From: Lottia gigantea
Taxonomy: Eukaryota; Mollusca; Gastropoda; Lottiidae
Length of the DNA: 64,000 bases
Assembly (NCBI RefSeq): GCF_000327385.1
Contig: NW_008710284.1
Span: forward strand, 1,728,765-1,792,764
Direction: 5' to 3'
The first letter of the stretch is position 1; every line of letters begins with the position of its first letter. Shown one piece after another: positions 1 to 14,390 of the stretch. The position numbers and the translations under genes were made by a program. The notes under the pieces were generated by a model. That model worked only from the letters and a program-made list of their open reading frames with translations. It had not been told where the DNA came from and did not search any database.

Positions 1-296
1 AAAAGTCAATCACAGATCATTGATCTTTATCTCGATTCGCAGACAAATTGGCACCACATAATATTAAATCAAGACATTAAAAATCGATTAATCGATGATT
101 GAAAAACAAAGAAAATCAATCATATATCGTTAATCTTTATATCGATTCGCAGACAAATTGGCACCAGATTGTAGGAAAAAGAGGACAAGTAGCAGATAAC
201 TGATTTGAAATCTGATGAAATCGATAATTGAAAAACATAAAATCGATTATTGGTCGTTAATCTATATCTCGATTCGCAGACAAGTTGGCACCGCAA
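1..296. repeat. Tandem repeat, ~118-bp unit, 3 copies, cut by window edge
   Basis: Three copies of a unit whose best kept part reads CGATTCGCAGACAAATTGGC (near 33, 152 and 270) and is preceded by AATCAATCA/AATCGATTA-type AT-rich sequence. The array runs off the left edge. The copies differ at roughly a tenth of positions, so it is not freshly amplified. No coding signal is seen; the short open frame from 250 starts inside the third copy and resembles nothing I know. Confidence 0.75.
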
Positions 297-839
297 TTAT
301 CCTGAATCTTTATTCCTCCATTCGACGTACGTATGTGTAAGAGAGCAGCCCAATGACTGTTATCTGTGCCCAGAATGGTGTACTAAAATAATTCTTCGGC
401 TCCCCTCCCCTCTACCACAAAGACACGACATAAACTCGTACATCTCCATTGTACAACCCGTGGAATTCGACCGCTGTAAGCGCACTTATCGGCCAAACCA
501 AACCACGATGCAAGACCTCTGTATGCGGTGGCTACTGCAAACTTTGGATTGCAGCACAGTAAAGTCATAATGCAATTAACCTCTTGAATAAATTATATGG
601 TAACCCATCGATGTCATTACTAACATAATAAGATTAACTATAAATATATTAGTGTTTTATCAAATATTCATACCCAAATCAGTGTCTGTTTTGTGATGCG
701 ATAACTGTCAATTTGATGGGAGAAATTTCCAATAATAACGAATAATTCCAGTAAATTCTAAATTTAAGGGTTGCCATATACAGAACTTTGCAATTGCTAC
801 AAATAATTTCTGCAAATTGCAAACTTTAAACGTGTATAT

Positions 840-1000
840 AAAACGCGACAAATGCAAATATTTTTTTGTGAATTATTTCGAAGTTGTTGAAAAATTAAAA
901 CCACATTATTGGAGATAATTGTGAATAAGTTTAAGCGAACATCAAACGTATTTGAGAAACGCGACAAATGTAAATATTTTTGCGTCAATTACGGTCATTT
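840..1000. repeat. Two-copy direct repeat, ~117-bp spacing
   Basis: The string ACGCGACAAATGCAAATATT at about 842 returns with one change at about 959, each copy followed by a T-run and GTGAATTA or GTCAATTA. Nothing else is recognised from 300 to 2000 apart from G/C and A/T homopolymer runs. Confidence 0.55.
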
Positions 1001-2011
1001 TCACGCATTTTGTATCACATTACAAATTATTAATTGAAAAGATCCATTACTGTGTTTTCACCTGCCGGACAATAGAAAACTATGTCCATTAAGGTTGATT
1101 AAGTCATTGGTTACTGTATTGAACAAATGGGGTGGAAACATGGCACCTTGATTTACACCCTTTCAGTGAAATTTTTAATGACTTTGTTGTTTGTTTAAAG
1201 GCACAGATTGTTTTTGTAAATATTGAAAGGAACGTTTCCTAGTAATGCATCTACAACAAATCCTCACACATCTCGACTTTAATTTCATTTTGAACCAAGC
1301 GTATTTAATGTTAATTGAATGAATGTCAAAATTCGTTCCTACTATGCTGTTGGAATTGGATATAAAATAAAGTGTGGCTGATACTGGCCTAGAAAAATTC
1401 CTTTTCCATATTTTCATATAGCCATATATGTGCTGAAGAGAGAGGGGGCGGGGGGCAAAAAATAAGGCATACAAGTCTGTTTCAGTTTGTTTCAATAAGA
1501 TGAAGATACGTCCCTTAAGGTTCAGACGTGTAGGTCGTAAAAATCCATTTTGTTTACTAGTTTGTTTACTTGCTATTGACTTATTACCAAAACAATATGC
1601 TGTAAGTCTTGTAGTGAGTTAATAAGATATATTGTTATTATGACTATAGTGTTAACCCCATTATAGATTACTGTTTACTCCCCGGGGGTTAATTTCATTT
1701 AAAGGGAGTAATCCCCTCAACTAGTGGTGATCATGTTTTAAAAGCTTTCGTCAAACAATGTTCAAAATTACTTGACGATAAGCTTCATAATTTCTGCTTT
1801 TTTTTAAGGAATTTATTTGATAAACAATTCAGAATTACATGGAAACATATTTCATTATTTTTTAACGAAAAGTTATTGAGTTATTAACAAAGGCTTCATT
1901 TGCATATTTATTATTTTTGAATGTAATTGAATTAAGTGTTTCTTAAGAATTGCTGGACACATTTATGCTTATGTTGAAGTTTTTTCTCCTTTCATGTAGC
2001 TAATTGATCTT

Positions 2012-2125
2012 GAAGGGATTTCAAAGAGGTTTTCTAGACTTTTGATGTGTATCGGGGACACTGATAGCATTGATTTGCATCATTCCAGTCAGTAAGACGT
2101 CTGTGGTTCCTGAAATTCCACTATA
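2012..2125. mobile_element. MITE family B, one-ended fossil copy
   Basis: This stretch carries the family's terminal motif (GAAGGGATTTCAAAGAGG here; consensus in this window about AAAGGGATTGTAAAGAGG). It is followed by the internal words CTGATAGCATTGATTTGCA and ACGTCTGTGGTTCCTG. The same order of words occurs at 21872, 38690 and 39851, and with two inverted ends at 22461-22904. The right terminal repeat is missing here. It is a non-autonomous element with no open frame. Confidence 0.6.
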
Positions 2126-2390
2126 ACGAACTTGTTTGATCCAGTACAATACTTCACCCCCCCCCCCCCTACAAAAAAAACAAGTTTTAATACAATACAC
2201 ATAAAATGTGACTTAACCCTTTATCTCTCGTATTATAATAGTTAACCCCTTTAACGTTCAATAGTGTAAAATGCATTTAATGGGTTACGTAAGAAAAACA
2301 ACCAAATGGCACGTGCTAGAAGATGAGATTTAGAAATAACAATCTGTTCACCCGATTACTTACAATTAACTTCTATTGATACCTGGTGAG

Positions 2391-2861
2391 AGTCACGTGA
2401 TCGAGGTATATTAAGCATAATGCCCTCTAATCATCCAATCAAAACTCCCTAAGGAGAAATCGTTTTGGCAAAGATTTGCCGACTACTTTCCAAGTTCCAA
2501 CACGAGATCACGTGTAGATTTAGGATAAATCGTTAATCCCTACATATGAATATCATAATTATAAACTTCTGACCAATCAGAGCTTCGGATGACGACATCC
2601 AGTACAGGTATTGACCAATCAGAAATCAGGATTATGGATTTGTCAGGGAGAGGTGACCAATCACAGAACAGTTTGGGAACTTCTAAGGAAAATGTTGGAT
2701 ATCCACTGAAATATGCGGACTTGCTTGCTTATCATTGGATAAACCGCTAAATCGTATTGTTCTGAAGGGCAATAAAGTGTTTTCACCGTGCTCTTCGGAT
2801 CAGAAACCGTACTCCATTCCTATCTTTCAACATTCCTTTTAACTACCGAACATCTCAAGAC
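2391..2861 (+). promoter_or_regulatory. Putative promoter of the first zinc-finger gene
   Basis: Upstream of the start codon at 2862 lie two CACGTG E-boxes (about 2393 and 2509) and three GACCAATCA CCAAT boxes (about 2574, 2615 and 2652). There is also an ATAAAG element near 2770. The transcription start is probably around 2790-2810, but no CAP or EST evidence is available. The same mix of CCAAT boxes and a CACGTG site stands in front of the paralogue near 12.75-13.19 kb. Confidence 0.45.
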
Positions 2862-4222
2862 ATGGATCTAGTGTTATATTCACCTGGTAAGTTCAACTTC
2901 ACCACTTGAATTTTTTCTGTAGCTTAATCCTGTGTGGAATCAGCTGCTACGTCGCTTAAATGTGTCATGATGGAACGTTGTGCCTGTTTTCTATAATTAA
3001 CTGTTTGCTGTTGCCTGTTCCTTTCCTAGTACCTGGTGTGATGCCTATTTTCTGTAAATGTTCTATGCCACGAAAGCAAGCATGATCACAGAAGATTTCC
3101 GGCATGTAAACATCCATCCAGGATTGTCAAAATGAATTCATTTTTTCATTCATAAAATTAACAGAGTTGTTTATTCATTTTCAGAAAAGCTGTACCAGTC
3201 CATAACACCAACAGAGTCTGCATCCTCGTCTCCAGCATCTTCACCCAATGCAGCACCATGGAGCAGTACCCAATACCCAAGACATAGTACACCCAAAGGA
3301 TCACCAGTCAACGAACGACCTTCACCATTCTCCTTTGGACAATCGTTGCTGTTTCCTTATAAACCGGAAATTCTCTCACCACCATCTTTGTCTACCCATT
3401 CCAGTTCAGATTCATTTTCCAAAGTTGATCTCAGCATTCCATTCGAGTCTTATTTATCAAATCTCGGGGATTCTTTGAGAAGGGCTCATAAAGGCAAGAT
3501 GGTGGAGAAAAGAGGCATGGACGCCAGAAGACATGAGATCAAATCCAGCATCTACCCAAATCCATTGTCACACTTTGCTGCACCTTATCTAAGATATTGG
3601 GAATCCAAAACGACGACTCCTTACCCGGGAAAATTCGCCGAGTCTTTGAGTCACCCTGCATTCCGGCAGACGGAGAGTCAGACCACCAGAGCTACACCCA
3701 CGGAGAAGCAGCAATCTCCCAAGAAGTATAAATGTAACGTTTGTGACAAGACGTTCTCGAGAAGCAACACCCTTGTGACGCATAAGGTAATTACTGTTTA
3801 TTTTTGCCCTTTATTTGGAATCCACGAGATCTCATGCCTTCCAAAAGTACTAAGAAAACCTCCGAGCCCCAGAGTCTTCGCCTGTACACCCGTAAGAATG
3901 CTTTTTTGACTTTTTTTACACTGTAGTTTTGAACGATGTTTTGCTAGCTGTAGCTTTCTTCAAAACAAAATTCTTAATATCTTCAATTTGTCCTTTTCAG
4001 AGAATACATACTGGAGAGAAACCATTTAAATGTGAAGTTTGCGACCGGGCATTTCGACAACCAGGGAATTTGACTCGACACCGTTTAACTCATACTTCCA
4101 TTAAACCCTATGTCTGTACAGTTTGTAACAAGGCGTTCAACAGAGCCAGCAATCTTCAGACTCATATGAGAATTCATTCTAAAGGAATGGACTATCATGG
4201 TGCCTGTCTGTCGTACCATTGA
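2862..4222 (+). CDS. Three-finger C2H2 zinc-finger transcription factor (paralogue 1)
   Basis: Coding exons are 2862-2886, 3185-3786 and 4001-4222, giving 282 residues. Intron 1 is phase 1 (CCT G/gtaagt) and intron 2 is phase 0, falling inside finger 1. The N-terminal ~185 residues are Ser/Pro-rich with two short conserved segments: KVDLSIPFESYLSNLGDSL and a YLRYWE motif. Three C2H2 fingers follow (about 192-212, 220-240, 248-268) with a TGEKPF linker after finger 1; finger 1 is CNVC...THKRIH and finger 3 is CTVCNKAF...HMRIH. The protein ends 14 residues after the last finger. It is probably a nuclear, sequence-specific DNA-binding regulator. I could not match it to a named family (FEZ, Gfi, Glass and Prdm fingers were considered and do not fit), so no symbol is given. 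The exon plan is identical to the gene at 11.2-12.6 kb. Confidence 0.88.
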
Positions 4223-4790
4223 ACAGGTTGGGGGAAAAGATTCAACATTCTAAGGAATGAAAATTCTGCAGCTTCCTATTCTCAGCTGAGCATCCCATAA
4301 AGATGAAGCTTCGGACTGTTGCTCTGCTTCAGGCCACAGGTTTGACATTCATTGAGTTGTAAAAAATCGGATTCATTCAGAGGAAGACACCTGATACCAC
4401 TTTTCATTATGAAATACTCAGTTATGATTGATATACTTCTTCATGTGAAAAGCTTCAATGTTTCACCAATATGATGTTTTGGATTTGGATGTTCGGATCG
4501 TTACTAATTGGTTTATTATACCAGAGTTTCAAGTAACATTTAAGAATCCAGTGATACATCTCCTGGTGAAATTTGAACTTCAGGACCACGGTCTGGTTGG
4601 CTGCGATTTCAGTTTGCAATGTGAAAATCGCAGACAAGCGGATTAATGAAATCAGTGTTAGTTATTTGTTACTGTGATTACTGTTATTGTGATTGTGATG
4701 TATTGTGATAACTTATCTTTTTAAAGTGCAATATTTTTTATTTATATAATTGTTGAATTTTTTAAATAAATATTACATAAAAATAAATTA
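4223..4790 (+). other. Probable 3' UTR with poly(A) signal of zinc-finger gene 1
   Basis: AT-rich sequence after the stop codon ends in two close AATAAA hexamers (about 4765 and 4781), the likely cleavage signals. The stretch near 4384 (ACACCTGATACCACTTTTCA) is a dispersed repeat word that recurs at 19836 and, altered, at 31749. Confidence 0.5.
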
Positions 4791-5767
4791 AAATCAATTA
4801 TATATCTCCACAAATTTGTTGAGCATATGTGGACTTGTAAAATTCCCCCATTGCTCAATGCATTGCGCTTTCAGATACTATAAGACCAAGACGTATAACT
4901 CTGTTTGGGATAAGACTACATGCCATTTTCATACTTTGCGCTAATACTCACTGTTGACTGAGTGGTCTGTGTATATTCGGGATGCTGTTATTTGTCACAC
5001 CCCTGATTCTTACTGATTGTTGATTCTATATAGTCAAAGCAAATGAAAACAACTCCGATTTTACAGCACTTTCCATTATGAAATACTAGAAATTATTTTA
5101 AGGGGAAGGCTATGCCATTTGCATTTCGCGTTGCTTTCTTGACCCGTAGCAGCATACAGGATCTAAATAGTACTTGGTACTACTTGACATGGCTGTCCAT
5201 AGGTCAACGTTAACTTGTCACATAACAAAAATAATTGGCAAGCATCGTTATTTCTACATTATAAGGCCATTTATGTAATGAAGTAGTCGCTATCATCGTT
5301 TATGCTCGTATTGTATGCAATCTTTATAAGATACGTTGCATCCCAGTAACGTTCTTCATTCCATCTGATAAGCGGCTTCCTGCATTTTCATACTCTGATT
5401 TCGATGTATGTGATACTATGTACTATGTTTTCTACAAGAGGGTGTGGTGTAAGTGAGTTGAAAGTTGAGATAATTGATTATCGGCTGTCGAAAAAGGGAT
5501 TGTGAAGGTTCATGTAAGCCGGAAACACTGACCGAGGCGACTAAGATATACATGTAAATATATATGTAAACTGCCTACCCGAGAGAATCATTGAATCATT
5601 GAAGTTTTTTATATAATATTTTACTTGTCATGTATGAAAAAGACTTAGGAGATGGTTTCAATAACATATAACTGAAATGACGAAAGCACAGGCCGAGGTT
5701 TTATGATTATTGATATGATGTTTAATGAACTGAAATAATTCAAGGAAGTTCTTGTAATGTTGAACTC

Positions 5768-6071
5768 GGTGCCAAGTTTTTGGGTTGTACTCCACGGTTG
5801 CTAATACGGTTTTACTATAAACAGATCTAAATAGCAACAAATGTTTAGGTGCCTTGCGACATGACAAACAGCAAGTCTACTCAGAGTTTAACGAAACGAA
5901 ATAATCCTATAGACTTTTCCTTGAAATGGGTGCCAAGTTTTGTTGGTAGCCGACAGTTGCTGGTATGGTATTAGAATAAATACTTGTAAATAGTTACGAT
6001 GATGCCAAGTATTTGGCGGTTGCTAATAGGGTCTTAGTCACGATGTATATAAATAGTAACAAATTTAAAGG
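5768..6071. repeat. Degenerate tandem repeat in intergenic DNA, 3 copies
   Basis: Three diverged copies begin with TGCCAAGT and go on through GGTTGCTAATA to TAAATAGTAACAAAT. They start near 5770, 5931 and 6003, the last being shorter. The surrounding 4.8-7.6 kb shows no gene; small open frames there have no splice partners or family resemblance. Confidence 0.5.
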
Positions 6072-7680
6072 GTTTGGTTATGGAAGGGTCAGAGAAATTG
6101 GGGGGAGGGGATGGGGGTTGAGAAGAGATTTTTTAGTCAACATACTTGTAGCTGGATTCCACAATCTTTAGGATGGGATGATGAGCTCTTCTAAACAGTA
6201 ACGTCTTTTAAGTTGAGGTATATGAATCTGCAAACTAAGCAATCATTTCGCCCCAAATTAGTCGTGATAGCATGTCACCCAACCCTCCTTCCTCCAACAC
6301 GGGTAGAAAATAGCCGATTTTCTGTCACAAAATGAAACATGAGAATTTTTAAATGACTAATTTTAATGTGTATTGGAAAAAATATGTATTAGAAATTACT
6401 AGAAATGTTAAACAGCCCAAGGCTAGAATCTGGATTCCCATATACAACACAGATTGGATTATCTAATGCATTAATCTTTTAATCCATTTATCCGATAATC
6501 CGTTAATCCGCGAACTGTGATATGAAGAAGCATATAAACCTATTTTGTTTTCTTTGTTAGAACGAAATAACCCTGTAATAGTAATAGGCTAGTAGTATTA
6601 GGGACGGTTCGTTCCATGCATTCCGAAAGGTCTTATAACGTAATACATGAGTCAAGGGCCTAAATCAGCGTGCTGACATTCTTACCACCCTTACGACATT
6701 TATCACCCCCCTCCCCCCTTCACTAACACCCCACCTCTTCATGGCCTACATGCCTGTCCGTGTCTGTGCTTTCGTAAAATTTGCTTTACCGCAATTTAAC
6801 ACCCTATAATTCTGACCCATAACTCATGTTCTCCGGCCTTTTAGAAAGAATGCATAGTCTCTTAAATGGACACGTTCATCATCCGTTAGAACAAACGTAC
6901 CTTAGCCTCATAAACGATTTTTGTTTACTAAGCTAATCAGTAATAGAGTTCACAGCTCACCGTCGAAACCTTCGCCTTCAAATTTATGGCTATCCAGATT
7001 TATCCACGTTGAATCCAGCCTCGACTTGAGCCTCCAAGATCCAAATCAACCTCTCAAAATGGCGACTGTTCCCTTTAAGAGCCGGTATGTGTACTGAAGT
7101 TCATTATCTTGAGTCAATATGACCGATAACCTCTTAAAATTAAAGATAAGTTTAAAATATTAAAGAAGTCAATTTGTGGCAGATTTAGTACAAATAAGTC
7201 CCGCTTTAAAGTGGCACTAGTTGATATTTTTCTTATAGTTTCTCCACCGTCTTGAATTTCCGATCGTGTGTCACTGAAATGTGAACGTTTTGGACACTTA
7301 ACCATCGGCAGTAATTGTTTTACATTTTACTTGTACGTCTTGCGATATAACTCGTGTGAATACACGACCGTCTTGTACGTGAACGTTATTGGCAGAGGGG
7401 TGATACTTCACTTGGGATGATAAGCTTGGGAAATCGAGCTGGGATCACAGGAGATGATAAGAAAGTGACATCAGGTGTTTAAAGATGGAGGCAGGGTCGT
7501 ATATAGATGCTATTGTTGGAGTTGTAATGGTCGCCATCTTTCTGGTTGTTATGGTGATGTTGTATCGAACTGATTGGGAAGTCGATTGGTTCAATGAGGT
7601 GACGATGCTTTTGAATTTTTTTTTTGAATTTTTCAATCTGAATTAAGAAGGACATTTTATTTTTTTTATTTTTCTAAATA

Positions 7681-8175
7681 TAAGCGAATGAGTGTCAGAG
7701 AGCAGACTCTAGGTCGGTGGAAATTTTGAAATTAATTCTCTGGCTACATGTCATAGAGGGATAAGCTCATTCCCGTGGCTTTTTTTCGGAAGATAATTTT
7801 GATTATATTAATTAATAATATTCATAAATGAGCAAAATATTAATTGATAAGCGCATAAATGTCACAATGCAGACGGTCGGTCTATAAATAAAACTCAATA
7901 TTTTTGGGATGCTACAATCGGCTAAGTGTCATTCGGGGATAAGCTAATTAACTGTTCATTTTGATAATTTTTTATTTTTAATTAATCATATTTTTAAAAT
8001 GAACATATTAATTGATAAGCGTATATATGTCATAACGTAGACTGTTGGTCGGTTGAGATTTTTGAATTAATATTTTAGGATGCTACAATCGGCTAAGTGT
8101 CATGTAGGGATAAGCTAATTAACTGCTCTTTTGAATAATTTTGGATTTATTCATAAATGAGCATAGATAAGCGCA
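7681..8175. repeat. Tandem repeat, ~150-170-bp unit, 3 copies
   Basis: Units begin at about 7683, 7851 and 8021. Each starts GCG(A/C)AT-type sequence plus GTGTCA or ATGTCA, passes through GGATGCTACAATCGGCTAAG and GGGATAAGCTAATTAACTG, and ends in an A/T-rich stretch with ATTAATTGATAA. A partial fourth start lies at about 8170. The word GCATAAATGTCA...TGCAGAC is shared with the array at 13.55-14.39 kb, so the two arrays seem related. Confidence 0.65.
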
Positions 8176-10450
8176 TGAGTGTCATACTTGGACACAATCC
8201 TCAAAAATATTGAATATTTTTTTAAATTTTATAAGGAAGGATTTGTCCATTATTACTCTAAATCCTGCCATTTTTCAGACAGTCTGCAAAAATATTTAAA
8301 AATCGGCGACAGAATTGTTAAGCGCACCAACAATTCATCCCCCCTCCTTGACACGTCTTCCCAATAATCCTGTCGTATAAACGGTGCTTTACTTCCTCTC
8401 ATGTTAATATTTTGCTTCTCTGATTTTTCAGCCGTTTAGACCAACTGAACCGGAAATGTACCATATTTCCGGACGACCAAATCTTGGATATACTGCGTCT
8501 CTTGCGTCCTCTGTAGACAGTTTTGCGTCTTTACCAACGTTTGAAACGACAGTTTGATATGCTGTAAAGATGAATTTAAATGTATCGTATGGACAAAATG
8601 CATTGTAGAGCACACGTGCAATGGACGTGCTTTTAATTTTCGGTTTATTCATCGTGTCGGTATGCATCTGATGTGCTATTAAAGTGAATTGTCAAAAAGT
8701 ATTGTGTATATGCCCCGTTTTCACTATACTTCACAGAAAAAGATAGCAAAATCATTATTTTGTTAATGTATTTGGTATATATAATATGCACGTGTAATTT
8801 GAAACTTAACCTGGAATCTGGTATAGATATTATAGAGATAACTGACTTCCAGTTCCTTTTCTCTTACAGTCATTAATTGTGTAAGCTATTTCCGTTTGTA
8901 CCTTGGATAAAGTTTCACTTGACATTAATAATCCTGTGCCTGTGCTTTCATGGCATTACTTGACGTAATGTTACAACCTAAAATGCCAATTAAATATGTT
9001 CCTCAAGTCGCCAGATAACTCTTTCCGTCAATAATTAACGAAAATGGTGATTATCAGTGTTCGGATTACGAACAAATCCTGTACTGAGTAATTGACACTA
9101 ATGTAAGATTGTTTTATTGTGTTAAGATGATGAAATATTGATAAGGAACAGCCTGTACTAGAGACATGGGTAGGACATCCAGTACAGGGTACAGACAATG
9201 GATATAGGGCATTAGATTATGATGGCATTTATTAGCCTATTGTCAGATAGTGTCGATATGATTAATAGTTCATAAGGGATGATTTACCTTAGTGCATTAG
9301 CCACAATGTCTGCAGATAGATTTACGCCATACGCATGCATAGCACCAACCGACCCCCGCACATTTCAAATTCATTAGACCAAACAGTGCAGATAAAGGGT
9401 TGGAGAACAGTTTTGGAACAATGTGTATATCCCTTATGCATTTTGATTGTAAGTCCTTTCGGAACTTGCTGTATCAGTCAGCTTGGACACTCAAGAACGC
9501 GTGTCATTAGCACGTTTTAAAATCAACTTAAACATAAATCAAAAATATTATTCTTAAAACTCGAAAATAAACGCGGAAAAAATCTTTGTTTACCTGTAAC
9601 GTTTACTACAAACAAATAAATAAACTCATTTCAAGTCAATTTCACGAAAAGTGACAAAATTCAATTAAAAACGATTCATTAACTCTTTGGTTACCGCACG
9701 CTTTTAGCACCAAAACACGTCAATTAGGCCATTAACACACAGGATGTGTGATAATGCCCACTTTAACGTTGTTATTGCCCTGCTAGATGGTTGTTATTAC
9801 GCATAACTACCAGATCAAACGTGAAATTGTGTTATAAATTAACCATTTTAACATCATCAGGGCTAATTGATGTCACTTCTACACACAAAACGATACAACG
9901 AGCGACATATTGGCATAGATTGTAAGACAATGACCAGTTTACATACGGTAGTTTTGACTCTAAATGTTAAATTTATCTATGTTTGATTGTAAAGGGGAAA
10001 TAATCATGTTGTTTTGCTATTTGCTAAGGAAACTTTGATCCTAAATAGCAAAACAAGTTTCTGTGATTGACACTTTGTCAGAGATTGATCTATAAAGGCA
10101 AGTTTGCATTGGGAAATTTCAACCCTAATTCGGTATGGAGAGAGTTAATGCTATTGTTTGATTGTGTTTGATTCAGCGATCCATAATATATTGCATAGAA
10201 TGCACGACAATACTGAATAGAGTTTGCATAGGGAAGTTTCGACCTTAATTCAACTTAGAAAGGATCGTTTATTAGTTTGTTTTTTAAAACTCGAAGCTGT
10301 TTTTGATTCAGCTATATTGGTATTGATTGCTGCATGAAAATGGCAAGTTTTGATCCTAATTCGGTCTGGAAAGGGTTAACCTGTCGTTGATTGGGGGTTG
10401 AAAGAGCTAGTAATTTCTGTATACTGATTTGAATGGGACACTTTGATACC
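8176..10450. other. Intergenic stretch without recognised gene
   Basis: AT-rich sequence between the two convergent zinc-finger genes. Short open frames (for example at 8179 and 9335) lack codon bias, splice partners or recognisable motifs. From 10,060 to 10,400 a loose motif with AAGTTT(G/C), GACCCTAATTC and AAAGGGTTAA recurs three or four times, which looks like an old degenerate repeat. Confidence 0.5.
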
Positions 10451-10512
10451 CACAGTAGCTATTGCAGTCAAGGTATAAGGCGAAGTTCGTAATAGCTTCA
10501 CATTGTGAAGAT
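10451..10512. mobile_element. MITE family A, terminal fragment
   Basis: About 60 bp matching the right arm of the palindromic element seen complete at 40350-40602 and 49868-50114: TAGCTATTGCAGTCAAGGTA, then GTAATAGCTTCACATTGTGA. Only the end is left. Confidence 0.6.
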
Positions 10513-10733
10513 ACATTTATGCCAACTGCTTGCAATTTGAACGCGTTATTTTGTATGCGCCAATGAAGAATATAAAAACTTATTTTGAAAAAAATAAAAT
10601 AGTTTAATAACAGAAACTTAACAAATTATAACAAGAAAATATCAACAATAACACCAGAAATTAAATCGACGGATGATATCACAGGGTAAAAAATTAAATA
10701 GGAAAATAAGATCTTATGAACGGAATCGTAATG

Positions 10734-10998
10734 TTGTAGAGGAACGTCTTCGCCCATAAGGTAAAGTCGATGTGGAACGTCTTCGCCCATAAGGTAAAGT
10801 CGATGTGGAACATCGTAGCCCATAAGCTAAAGTCGATGTGGAACGTCGTAGCCCATAAGGTAAAGTCGATGTGGAACGTCGTAGCCCATAAGGTAAAGTC
10901 GATGTGGAACGTCGTAGCCCATAAGGTAAAGTCGATGTGGAACGTCGTAGCCTATAAGGTAAAGTCGATGTAGGACGTTAGAGCCCATGTGAGTAACA
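10734..10998. repeat. Minisatellite, 33-bp unit, ~8 copies
   Basis: The unit has the core GTCGATGTGGAACGTCGTAG followed by CCCATAAGGTAAA, 33 bp in all. The central copies are nearly identical and the outer ones decayed (CTTCGCC in place of CGTAGCC). Because 33 is divisible by three and the unit has no stop in one frame on each strand, it makes repetitive open frames on both strands. I do not regard either as a gene. It lies a few hundred bases past the 3' end of the second zinc-finger gene. Confidence 0.9.
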
Positions 10999-11173
10999 TC
11001 GTACCCCATTATGGTAACATCGTAAGCCATGTTGTTGTTACGTCGCAAGCCCATTGCTCACGTCCTAACCCTATGAATAATATCGTAACTTTTTGGGCCA
11101 AATAAAGTACCGACATACGACATCTGATTGTGTCACAAACGCAACGTTTCGAAGGCATTCTCGTCCAATTTCT

Positions 11174-12612
<1,439 letters not shown>

Positions 12613-12699
12613 GTTTAATTTTGTATGGAACTGTGGAGTCAAACAAGGCGAATTGCTGTGTCCTTGCTTTTTGCTGTTTTCAATGCATAACCTAACGTA

Positions 12700-13190
12700 A
12701 CTGGGCTATCTTTATATATACTGAAGATTCATACAGCATGCTTTGGTTTGACCAATGATTGCATAGATTAGGCAAGATTAATGGTGAATTTCAGCCGCTC
12801 GACCTCTCCATTGGTCGCAGGATCGACGGATTTAGGGATCTCTGATTACGGAATTGTTTTCTAATCCAAAATCCTTAAACCCGAACATGAATATTTTCGT
12901 TCATGTCGATTTTCGAAAGTTTGATTCATACACCAACGAGGTTTTCATTTGGATTACAAATCCAGTGATTTGATTGGACAAAGGCTTAAACGTAATCCGA
13001 TATTGACTATTGATTGGATAACACTGGATGGTATTATTGGATCATCTTCTACCAGAATAGACTCATCATTAAACCCGGTGTGAGATATTTTCTTAACAAA
13101 TTAACGTACATATTGTCCCGGATTTTCTTATAATGTTTGCCGATTGGTCAATAGCTGTGTATTATCGCCGATATACCATGATCACGTGGT
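12700..13190 (-). promoter_or_regulatory. Putative promoter of the second zinc-finger gene
   Basis: Read on the minus strand, a clean TATATATAAAG box lies at about 12720-12708, some 100 nt before the ATG, placing transcription start near 12680. Further upstream are CCAAT boxes near 12752, 12813 and 13142 (TTGACCAATCGG, close to the word used before the paralogue) and an ATCACGTG E-box near 13181. Confidence 0.5.
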
Positions 13191-13554
13191 GTACCAACTA
13201 GACATTATTGACTTTTGAATCAGTTGCCCGTGCTGGTGATCAGTGAATACGTACAAATTGGCTTTGAAGTCTTCACAATGGTTATCAGGTACAAATATGA
13301 TCATTATCGATTTATCAAAGCTAAACAGATTTTTGGGTTGAATAAATTTAAATTGCGTTTCCTAGGAAGTAAGAAATTGGACGTGTGTGTCAGCCATGGG
13401 TGGTCTCACTAGTCTGGAAATGAAATGGAGTTTTACGTCCGACAGTTCGGTATATTATTGAGCTTATGCCATAGAGTTTTAAATCGTACTGTTCTTCATC
13501 TGGTTGTGATGATATTAGATGGAGTTTTACGTCCTATTAATCTGATTAGTATAT

Positions 13555-14390
13555 TGAGGATGGGTCACCAGTTTGGAAACAAGTGTCTTGGTCTTTTTGC
13601 AGGAGGCCATGTCCACTAATTGTTTCTATAATCTCATGAACGCCATTCTGTAGACTTTCGGTTCTTAATTGAAAGTTTGAGTAATAAGATACCCCCCCCC
13701 CCCCCCCTGTAGCATTGTCTGCACAGTGATCGCATTAATGTCATTCTGCAGACGTAGTGACTCTTAGTTCTGGCAGCACGTTCGGTTGCCAAGTCTAGGA
13801 CCGCTCTTTTTTGGGATCGTCTGCCAAGACGCCAGAGTTAATAATCGCATAAATTCTCGTTACTAAGGCTAGAACTGCTCTTTTGCAGGATCGTCTGCTA
13901 CAAGGTGGGATCGGTTTAGTAATCGCATGACATCTTACAACTCGTGCAACGTCTGGAATTGTTCTTTTTGCGGAATCGTCTGACTCTTCGGCGGGTTTCA
14001 TAATCGTATAAATGTCACCAGCAGAGACCTTTTAGTTCGAACTGTCTCTTTAGTTTAGAAAGATCGTCTGTCTCGTCTTGTCGAATTAGTGTCATGGAAC
14101 GTAGACCTCATGCTACGAGATTATGTTCCACGTCTGGAACTGCTCTTTTGCAGGATCGTCTGACTTTTTGGCGGGTTTCATAATCGCATAAATGTCACCA
14201 GCAGATACCTCTCAGTTCGAAGTGTCTCTTCAGAACGATCACCTTTCTCGTCTGGTCGAATTCAGTAATCGCATAAGTGTCATGCTAGGTGGGCCTAACC
14301 CACTTGCTCTTTTGCAGGATCGTCTGCCGCAAGGTATGTTTCAGAAATCGCATAAATGTCATTCTGCAGATTTCTGCCAGAATAATATCT
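13555..14390. repeat. Degenerate tandem repeat, ~110-130-bp unit, 6-7 copies
   Basis: The repeated words are AATCGCATAAATGTCA, then a variable part with AGTTCG or CGTCTGGAA, then CTGCTCTTTTGCAGGATCGT and CTGCC or CTGAC. Copies are visible near 13,725, 13,845, 13,920, 14,000, 14,180, 14,270 and 14,345. A poly-C run of about 16 lies at 13692. The first word is shared with the 7.7-8.2 kb array. Confidence 0.6.

Noticed and set aside
250-570. 106-codon frame at the left edge
   Set aside because: Its start lies in the third copy of a tandem repeat, the opposite strand is also open, and the peptide resembles nothing known.
10734-10998. Open frames on both strands with an 11-residue peptide repeat (MGYDVPHRLYL and WNVVAHKVKSM types)
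   Set aside because: They are by-products of a 33-bp tandem repeat with no stop in one frame per strand; no start context, splice partners or conservation support.
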